6,814 nt of DNA from CAG-103 sp045112425. Lineage in GTDB: Bacteria > Bacillota > Clostridia > Oscillospirales > Oscillospiraceae. Position numbers and translations under genes: made by a program. The notes beneath the pieces are model-generated. The model did not search any database and was not told the origin of the DNA. It was given only the letters and a program-made list of their open reading frames with translations. Positions 1 through 5,733 of this stretch are shown piece by piece (the first letter of the stretch is position 1; each line of letters begins with the position of its first letter). The stretch spans positions 1 to 6,814 of the forward strand of contig JBGUHV010000255.1 of NCBI GenBank assembly GCA_045112425.1. The letters are read 5' to 3'.

Positions 1-3000
1 TCATCAAAGGCGTCCTCCGGCAGGTAGGTAACCTTCCTGCCCGCCAGACGAATCACGCCGGTGAAGAGCGCGTTGAGGAAGGCCGGCAGCGCGGGGTGAC
101 CCACACGCCGAATTGCCGCTTCCAGCGCATCGTCCGCCTCTCTGAGCTCTCGTCCGAGCGCCTCGGGCGCCTCGAGTATTCTTTCCGTTTTGCGCCGGAA
201 GAGCGGCGCGGAGGCAAATTGATCGGCCAGCACGCGCGCTCTCGCGCTCGGATCGCCGCAGGTTGGCAGGCCGTCGCCCGTCGGGTGCATGGGCAGCGCC
301 CGGAACGCCTCGCGCAGCGCGTCGCGCGCCGCCTCCGCCGCGTCCTTCTGACCGGGCTCGTGCACCTGAGAGGCGAGCTCGGCGGCTGCCTCGGCCTGCC
401 GGCGGAGCGCCTGAACCGCGCTGTCGTCCGGCGCGAGGAGGTCGCCGCACTGCAGGAGCACGCCGGCATCCAGCGCTCTGTCGAGGAGCGCCCTCGCCTC
501 CTCCACCTGCATCCTGCACTGATAGGGCGCGTGCTCGAGATCAATCAGAGACTGCGGCACGAGCGACGGGAGCCTGCGCCAGTCGTCAAGCGCCATGCCT
601 TCGATGGGCTTTCCCTCATAGAGATGACGGCCAAAGCTCGGGGAGGAGAAGTACTCCCGCTCATACGCCCGCAGATTCCGATCCGCGCAGAGCGGCAGGG
701 CGTCGCACACCGTGATGGCCGTGATGCGGTCGGGCGCCGAGCTCCACACCGGGCTCCAGCGCCCGGTCAGGTTCGCAAACTGTCCGACTGCAGTCTGAAT
801 CGTCGGTTCGCCGGCCGGGCAGGAGAGAATCGCCGTTTGGGCGGACCTGTCGGCGCTCCAGACGGAGCAGTCAAAGAAAAAGCGCGGCTTTGTCCGGTCA
901 GCGACGCGGGCGATCCAATCGTCGCGCACGCGCACGGTGAGCGCCGGATTGTTCGCGGTTTGATACTTGTCCTGCAGGAAGGACGTGACCGAGCGGACGG
1001 TAAACGCGGGAAACACTTGACGGGTGCAGAATTCCGAGACGAGCTTTGCGATTTCGCGCTCGTTCTCCGCGAACAGCGCCCCGCCATTCCCCAAAGCGAG
1101 AAAGCCCTGCATGAGCGCATAAAACGCATTGGGAGCGGACACGTTCTCCACCTCGGCGTCGAGCGCCCCTCCCAGCTCCGGAATGGTCATGAGCGGCTCG
1201 GCAAGCGGATTTTCATGCGGCAAGAGCGCACCGCCGAGCAGCTGATACCGATTCTCTTCAAAGGTCTCAAAGAGCGTGTGCATCACGCGCGCAAGCGTGC
1301 TGCAGGCTTTGGCCGTCTCCTCCACCTGCCCGCGGAAGGTACAGAGCACCCTGTTCAGGTGCTCAAAGACCTCGAGCCAGAACTTGTGCTGCTCGAGCGC
1401 CTCCAGGCGGAAGCGGTATTCCTCGAAGAGGGCCCTGCCGCGAAGCGGATTTTTCCCGCGGCTGAAGAAGTCTTCTTTCGTCCTCTGATATTCGCCGAAG
1501 CGATCCTGCACTGCCTCCTGATCCCAGCGGGCCTTGTTTTCCATGATGAGGCCGTCGATGATGTTCAGCAGATTGTAGGGCTGGCCGGGCTCGAGCATGC
1601 GGGAAGCATAAAACGGGCCGCGGCTGAAATCGCAGATCATGTCCTCGAGCTCGTGCCTCAGGCGGCCGATGAGCGACGTTCCGCTCTGCGCATCCATCAT
1701 CGCCCTGGCGCCGAGCTCGAGCAGGTTCCGCTTCGCGGCGGTCTGATCGGCGTAGTGCAGCACCATCGCCTCATCACCGCCGAGGATGACGCTCTTCCAG
1801 CTGTCGACAAAGGGGCTGAAGCCGTCGGAGGCGCCGTTGCAGATCTGCTGCCAGAGGCCGCTCCAGATCGCGCCGAGCTGCCCCTGTCCGGGCGCCATGG
1901 CGCGCAGTGCGAGCTGCTCTACGTCGTCACGCGACGGCTCGTTCCTGACGACGACGGAAAACTTCTCAAACAGCCCGGCGGCGAGATCCGTGCTGATCTC
2001 GCGCCGCGGCAGACAGGCCGAGGCGGCGCCGAGCGTGCAGTAGTCGAAGCAGGCGCCGAACGGCTTGCGCAGGTCCTGCGCAGCGACGGTCATGCGATGA
2101 ACGGCGATCCGGTGCGCCGCCGTATACAGCGGCGGCGCCGTGAGAAAGCCGAGAATGTATTCACTCACCGCGCCGAGCGCGGTGCCGTAAGCATTTGGAT
2201 AAGGATTGCCCATCTCGTCGGTCGCGCCGACGAGATGGCACAGATCCACGGGGGGCTCCCGCCACGGGAGAATCATGTCGCCCTGGTAGGGCTGGTCAAA
2301 GCCGCCGCCGTTTCGCGGCAGCTGCATGCAATAGTCGAGCTCCTTGAGCATGGCATAGCCGTTTTTGACGATATAGCTGCGCACGAGCTGATCACTGGCC
2401 TTCGAGAGGTTCACGTCCGGCAGAAACACATAGCCGAGGATCGAGGCGCTGGGAATCCCGGCGCAGACCGAACGCGTGAGATAGCACACGTCGAAAAAGC
2501 TGCCGGAGCCGGTACTGCCGCCGGAGCCGGTGATGATGTGCACGTTCAACTCGGCGGGCGCGGCGCCGAACCCCTCCAGAGCGCTGGGGATGATCTGCTC
2601 GAGGCGGGTTTTGAACGCCTGCGCATGATCCATCAGCAGGAGGCGGCCGACCTGACGGACGCCGCCGGAATAATAGATTGGTCTTGCTATAGGCGGAAAG
2701 CTTAACTCCTCATTTCTCAGCCAGTTCAGCTCCGGCCGATTCCCGATGTCGGGATTCTGCAGCAACTCCGGCACGTAGCTCGAGATGGACAAGAACTCCT
2801 CCTCTGCGAGCGGAAGCAGTCGACTCGGCGCCGCTTCCCGCTCCTCGCAGACAGATTCCCAGCGTTCGCTGTCCACGCCGAGAAAGCGGATGTGCCTGTA
2901 GGTTTTCTCCGCCGAGGCCGGGTCGTCCGGCTGCAGGCGGCTGTAAACCTCGGTTTTGATCCGGCGCAGGCAGTCGACGCCCGTGCCGCCGAGACCGATG

Positions 3001-3095
3001 ATGACGGTCGCGGTGTTCTCTGCCTGTCCGGCCAGCTGCGCGGGGGAATCAATCCCGCCGCCGAAGCCCAGATGCAGGGATCGGTAGACTGCCAT
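1..3095 (-). CDS. Giant tubulin/FtsZ-superfamily protein (tubulin-like, Tubulin_2 type), 3'-truncated by the window edge
   Basis: 1031 complete residues are visible from the ATG at 3095 (AAGGAG 8 nt upstream), and the frame runs off the left edge. The N-terminal part carries the nucleotide-binding landmarks of the tubulin/FtsZ fold in order. Strand and loop TVIIGLGGTGVDCLRRIK spans 30-47, like FtsZ VGGGGGNAV. Next comes IRFLGVDSE (69-77), like the FtsZ 'FIAVNTD' strand. Then HIITGSGGSTGSGSFFD (186-202) holds the tubulin signature loop as GGSTGSG at 192-198. The spacing from first loop to signature is about 150 residues, clearly longer than in FtsZ, so there is an insertion around 78-150. Following elements (NGYAMLKELDY, VDLCHLVGATDE) resemble this family as I remember it. 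The remaining 700 residues have no transmembrane segment; roughly 516-612 is strongly helical, as are parts of the last 180. The product is probably a cytoplasmic GTP-binding cytoskeletal or membrane-remodelling protein. Family relatives are linked to membrane remodelling by gene context, not by direct proof. Polymerisation is not shown. Confidence 0.88.
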   Translation of the reverse strand, partial: MAVYRSLHLGFGGGIDSPAQLAGQAENTATVIIGLGGTGVDCLRRIKTEVYSRLQPDDPASAEKTYRHIRFLGVDSERWESVCEEREAAPSRLLPLAEEEFLSISSYVPELLQNPDIGNRPELNWLRNEELSFPPIARPIYYSGGVRQVGRLLLMDHAQAFKTRLEQIIPSALEGFGAAPAELNVHIITGSGGSTGSGSFFDVCYLTRSVCAGIPSASILGYVFLPDVNLSKASDQLVRSYIVKNGYAMLKELDYCMQLPRNGGGFDQPYQGDMILPWREPPVDLCHLVGATDEMGNPYPNAYGTALGAVSEYILGFLTAPPLYTAAHRIAVHRMTVAAQDLRKPFGACFDYCTLGAASACLPRREISTDLAAGLFEKFSVVVRNEPSRDDVEQLALRAMAPGQGQLGAIWSGLWQQICNGASDGFSPFVDSWKSVILGGDEAMVLHYADQTAAKRNLLELGARAMMDAQSGTSLIGRLRHELEDMICDFSRGPFYASRMLEPGQPYNLLNIIDGLIMENKARWDQEAVQDRFGEYQRTKEDFFSRGKNPLRGRALFEEYRFRLEALEQHKFWLEVFEHLNRVLCTFRGQVEETAKACSTLARVMHTLFETFEENRYQLLGGALLPHENPLAEPLMTIPELGGALDAEVENVSAPNAFYALMQGFLALGNGGALFAENEREIAKLVSEFCTRQVFPAFTVRSVTSFLQDKYQTANNPALTVRVRDDWIARVADRTKPRFFFDCSVWSADRSAQTAILSCPAGEPTIQTAVGQFANLTGRWSPVWSSAPDRITAITVCDALPLCADRNLRAYEREYFSSPSFGRHLYEGKPIEGMALDDWRRLPSLVPQSLIDLEHAPYQCRMQVEEARALLDRALDAGVLLQCGDLLAPDDSAVQALRRQAEAAAELASQVHEPGQKDAAEAARDALREAFRALPMHPTGDGLPTCGDPSARARVLADQFASAPLFRRKTERILEAPEALGRELREADDALEAAIRRVGHPALPAFLNALFTGVIRLAGRKVTYLPEDAFD
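2210..2238 (-). repeat. Perfect 12-bp inverted repeat inside the tubulin-like gene
   Basis: Arms at 2210-2221 and 2227-2238 (CCATCTCGTCGG and its exact complement) are separated by 5 nt. They encode residues of the HLVGATDEMG region. No T run follows on either strand, so this is not an ordinary intrinsic terminator. It is long for a chance stem-loop, although GC-rich coding DNA produces such structures fairly often. Confidence 0.6.
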
Positions 3096-3103
3096 ATCGC
3101 ACG

Positions 3104-3109
3104 CTCCTT
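3104..3109 (-). promoter_or_regulatory. Shine-Dalgarno of the tubulin-like gene
   Basis: AAGGAG lies 8 nt before the ATG at 3095, the same spacing as for the preceding gene. It is immediately preceded by a small inverted repeat (3110-3128) that could affect access to it. Confidence 0.85.
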
Positions 3110-3128
3110 TTCGATGCTTTGAATCGAA
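3110..3128 (-). repeat. Short inverted repeat abutting the ribosome site of the tubulin-like gene
   Basis: On the transcribed strand TTCGAT and ATCGAA are perfect 6-nt complements separated by 7 nt, and the second arm touches the AAAGGAG ribosome site. It could form a small RNA hairpin or be a DNA-binding half-site pair. The length is modest, so chance is possible. Confidence 0.4.
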
Positions 3129-3186
3129 TGAATACAATTTGGGGGAAATGACGCCGCGCACGGAAGCTCCGGCCGGCTTCACGGGA

Positions 3187-4608
3187 TCACACCAGCCCCT
3201 TCAGGACTTCGAGCACGGCACTGCCGCCCTCGGCGTGCATCGCCGAGAGCATGCAGACAATCGCAAAGCCGATCAGAATCACGCTCTTGGCGCGCGCCGA
3301 GACCCGGCGCCTGTGCGGATGCGGCCAGGAGAGCACCAGCAGCGACGCGACCGAGACGATCAGCCCCGCGAGCACGAGGTACGCCCCGGCTTCCTTCGCG
3401 CCGGACTCCATGAAGAACATGGTCGTGGAGAGCGCAAGGAGCACCATGGAGGCGATCCAGTTGGCGGTGCGCTTGCCGCCGACGGGGTTTTTCTCAATCT
3501 CCTCGGCGCTGCGCGCGCGATAGAGCAGAAAGAGGCTCGCGATGAAGACCGCGAAGAACATCAGCGTGCCGCCGCAGCCGGCGGGGTATAGCCGCACCAC
3601 GCTGCACAGCAGCACCGTCACGAGCGCGAGGAAGGCGCTGTTCGGCACGCCGAGCGTGTGTTTGCCCATACTCTGCCGGCGCATGGCAATCGCCGCGCAC
3701 AGCAGCAGCGCCAGCTCCGCCGCGTCGCCCAGACCGAGCTCGAACCAGTCGGCACGGAAGATCGTCTCCCAGTCGGAGAACCAGGCCACGCAGGCCAGCA
3801 CGCCGGCGCAGATCTGCAGCACGAGAAACAGCCCGTCGAGTCCGAGCGTCTGTTTGCGGAAATAATAGCTGCGCGCCGCCATCAGCAGAAGCAGCATGCC
3901 GTAGAGCGCAACCGTCCAGCCGCTGCCGATGAGCGTCTCGATCCAGTCCGGACGCAGAGCGGCAAGATCATTCAGCGCGGGAATCATGCCGAGGCGCAGA
4001 ATCCAGAAGATCAGGCCGAGGAAGAACGTCAGCCAGGCGTTTCGGGCCGCCGCGGCGGGCTTTTCCAGCTCGGAGACGCGGCAGACCAGCCGCCAGATCA
4101 GCGGCACGAACAGCATCATGCGCAGGTCGCCCGACCCGTAGGTGATCCACCCGCGGTTCACGGCGCCGAGAAACGGCGCCCAGTAGACCAGCAGCTGCCC
4201 GAGCGTGACGGCGAGCGGACGCTGACCCCTGCCCCAGAGCAGCAGAATCACGCCCACGACGCCCATGCCGAGCGACACGCCGTAAAAGCTGCGGCGCAGA
4301 TACTCAAACATGGTGCTGAGCGTCGACGCGTCGAAAAACGGGAGCAGCGACTCATACACGGCGCTGAGAAGAATCAGCAGGTCGGCAAACATCCAGACCG
4401 GCAGCATGGCGACCGCGGCCTCGGTCTCCGGCTGCCGCCGCGCGACGAGCACATAGATCAGCACGAGCACCGCCGCAATCGCCGCCAGATGGATCCAGTT
4501 TGCCGCGATCATGGAGCGCAGCGGCAGGAGAATCAGCAGATTCAGAAGAAAGAACACAAACTGCCGCTTCCTCGCCGTGAGCCCCACATGTTCAAATGTA
4601 TAAGACAT
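3187..4608 (-). CDS. Polytopic integral membrane protein of unknown function
   Basis: 473 residues from the ATG at 4608, chosen because AAGGAG is 8 nt upstream. The GTG at 4617, three codons earlier, overlaps that ribosome site and is unlikely to be used. Almost the whole chain is hydrophobic. I count about 14-15 candidate membrane helices by eye, among them FVFFLLNLLILLPL (17-30), IHLAAIAAVLVLIYVLV (39-55), GVVGVILLLW, WLTFFLGLIFWILRLGM, VALYGMLLLLMAA, ALLLCAAIAM, LMFFAVFIASLFLLY, YLVLAGLIVSVASLLVL and SVILIGFAIVCMLSAM near the C-terminus. Short basic loops (ARKRQ, VARRQ, PHRRR) suggest cytoplasmic sides. There is a longer polar loop around EEIEKNPVGGKRT. No signature of transporters, rhomboids, glycosyltransferases or flippases is apparent, so I give no function. 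It starts 12 nt after the Sel1-repeat gene, whose stop codon overlaps its ribosome site, so the two are very likely co-translated. A role as membrane anchor or partner of the tubulin-like protein is inference from context only. Confidence 0.85.
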   Translation of the reverse strand: MSYTFEHVGLTARKRQFVFFLLNLLILLPLRSMIAANWIHLAAIAAVLVLIYVLVARRQPETEAAVAMLPVWMFADLLILLSAVYESLLPFFDASTLSTMFEYLRRSFYGVSLGMGVVGVILLLWGRGQRPLAVTLGQLLVYWAPFLGAVNRGWITYGSGDLRMMLFVPLIWRLVCRVSELEKPAAAARNAWLTFFLGLIFWILRLGMIPALNDLAALRPDWIETLIGSGWTVALYGMLLLLMAARSYYFRKQTLGLDGLFLVLQICAGVLACVAWFSDWETIFRADWFELGLGDAAELALLLCAAIAMRRQSMGKHTLGVPNSAFLALVTVLLCSVVRLYPAGCGGTLMFFAVFIASLFLLYRARSAEEIEKNPVGGKRTANWIASMVLLALSTTMFFMESGAKEAGAYLVLAGLIVSVASLLVLSWPHPHRRRVSARAKSVILIGFAIVCMLSAMHAEGGSAVLEVLKGLV

Positions 4609-4616
4609 CGGCGGCA

Positions 4617-4622
4617 CTCCTT
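4617..4622 (-). promoter_or_regulatory. Shine-Dalgarno of the polytopic membrane protein gene
   Basis: AAGGAG lies 8 nt before the ATG at 4608. It shares bases with the TAA stop of the preceding gene (4623-4621, reading TAAGGAG). The site decides the start in favour of 4608 over the GTG at 4617. Confidence 0.85.
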
Positions 4623-5733
4623 AAAACAGAATGCGGAGGATCAGAAACACGATCCAGATCGACGACATGTACATCGGATAGACCTCCGCGTGCATATAGG
4701 GCGAGAACTTCAGCACGCGCAGCATCAGCGCATAGGCAGCGACCTCGAGCACGAGGCAGAGGATGCCCCAGATCGGGTGCGCCGCGCCGATCATCAGCCC
4801 CGGCACCGCAAAGAGCACGACGGCAATCACCGCGAGCAGAATGCCGCTGAGCAGCTTGAGCTTGCGGTTATACGCGCCGTGGTTCACGATGGAGGTCACG
4901 GCGGATCTGCGGCGGGTGTTGAGCTCGGCCGAGCCGTAGCCCGTGTAATAGTGGAAGGCGCGGTCCCAGTCGGAATTGCCGAGCAGCTGCGCGGCCTTTT
5001 GCAGGGATACATCGTCATCGTCATCATCGCCGAAGCCCCTGTCGAAGTAATAGTCGCCGAGGGCGGCGCCGGCGAGCTCGCTGCCGCCGCGGGCGGCGGA
5101 TTCGAGCAGCTCGATGGCCGTCTCGGACTTGTTCGACTGCTCGAGCATCCAGAAGCCGAGATAGAACTGCGCCTCCGGAACGCCGGCCTGCGCGAGCGGG
5201 CCGAGCGACTCAAAATCCAGCCGGTTGGTGGAGATGAAATTGAACTTCTCGCGGTCGAACATGGCGCGAAACGGCGCGAGCGTCGATTCATACAGCTCCG
5301 GCGGGAAGGCATAGGCCACCGCGGCGCCCTTGACGAAAACCGGCTGCGAGTCCTTCGGATTATAAGCCATGGGCAGACCTGCCGCGCGGCAGATCTGGTA
5401 GGTCTTGAGCAGCACCGTGCCGCGGCTCAGGCCGGTAAACTCCACCGCGTTGCGGACGAAGCGGTCGAGATCCGCCTGCGTCGAGCCGGAGTGCTCCTCG
5501 AGCAGCTCGCTCAGCCCGGGCGCGCCGGACATGAGGCAGAACAGCTGAATGTTTCGCTCCACGGCGCCCTCTTTCTCGAGCGCGCGGCGAAGCGCGCGGG
5601 GATCGAGCAGCACGCGCCTGCCCTCCGCGGCAACGGCGCGGCGGAGCTGATCGCCCGCAAGGGTATCTTCCACTGTGCCGATTCCGAGCGCCTGCCTGAC
5701 GTTCTCGGAAGCGGCCTTCAAATCAATGCTCAC
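4621..5733 (-). CDS. Sel1/TPR-like repeat protein with C-terminal membrane domain
   Basis: 370 residues from a GTG at 5733. This start is preferred because AAAGGAG lies 7 nt upstream and because it overlaps the previous stop as GTGA, a typical coupled arrangement. The frame is open further upstream, but that would run deep into the kinase-like gene with no ribosome site. Residues 1-120 look mostly helical (for example 40-55, 59-80, 86-101, 104-120) and match no domain I can name. Residues 177-216 and 217-265 resemble two Sel1/TPR-type helical hairpins (AGVPEAQFYLGFWMLE, then AIELLESAARGG, ALGDYYFDRG and AFHYYTGYGSAE), usually a protein-protein interaction scaffold. An acidic run of six Asp sits at 236-241 between the helices of the second repeat. 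Three hydrophobic segments, about 292-315, 320-341 and 351-370, anchor the C-terminus. No signal peptide is seen, so the soluble part is probably cytoplasmic and tethered by the C-terminal helices. It may bridge the kinase-like protein and the membrane. The specific function is unknown. Confidence 0.82.
   Translation of the reverse strand: MSIDLKAASENVRQALGIGTVEDTLAGDQLRRAVAAEGRRVLLDPRALRRALEKEGAVERNIQLFCLMSGAPGLSELLEEHSGSTQADLDRFVRNAVEFTGLSRGTVLLKTYQICRAAGLPMAYNPKDSQPVFVKGAAVAYAFPPELYESTLAPFRAMFDREKFNFISTNRLDFESLGPLAQAGVPEAQFYLGFWMLEQSNKSETAIELLESAARGGSELAGAALGDYYFDRGFGDDDDDDVSLQKAAQLLGNSDWDRAFHYYTGYGSAELNTRRRSAVTSIVNHGAYNRKLKLLSGILLAVIAVVLFAVPGLMIGAAHPIWGILCLVLEVAAYALMLRVLKFSPYMHAEVYPMYMSSIWIVFLILRILF

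Larger units (their letters stand above)
3096..3186 (-). other. 91-nt intergenic spacer, the largest gap in the operon
   Basis: The half nearest the membrane-protein gene is GC-rich and can form a weak 5-bp stem (arms 3163-3167 and 3176-3180), not followed by a T run. The half nearest the tubulin-like gene is unusually AT-rich for this window and holds the inverted repeat and ribosome site. I find no convincing -35/-10 pair and no canonical terminator, so read-through is expected. An internal promoter of unusual type cannot be excluded. Confidence 0.6.

Noticed and set aside
96..2705. Long plus-strand open frame (869 codons) opposite the tubulin-like gene
   Set aside because: It is exactly codon-aligned antisense to the minus-strand gene and stays open because TTA, CTA and TCA codons are rare there. 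Its translation is low-complexity Arg/Ala/Glu/His-rich without domain motifs, and the minus-strand frame has clear tubulin motifs.
2726..3052. Small minus-strand frame of 108 codons within the tubulin-like gene
   Set aside because: It is in a different frame from the gene with motifs, is rich in Arg/Ser/Pro as typical of off-frame GC-rich DNA, and has no ribosome site.
3096..3150. Sigma-A-type promoter in the AT-rich leader of the tubulin-like gene
   Set aside because: TATTCA-like hexamers exist, but no acceptable -35 element lies at 16-18 nt spacing; the match is too poor to call.
3163..3180. GC-rich hairpin after the membrane-protein gene as a transcription terminator
   Set aside because: The stem is only 5 bp with an 8-nt loop and is not followed by a T tract on the transcribed strand.
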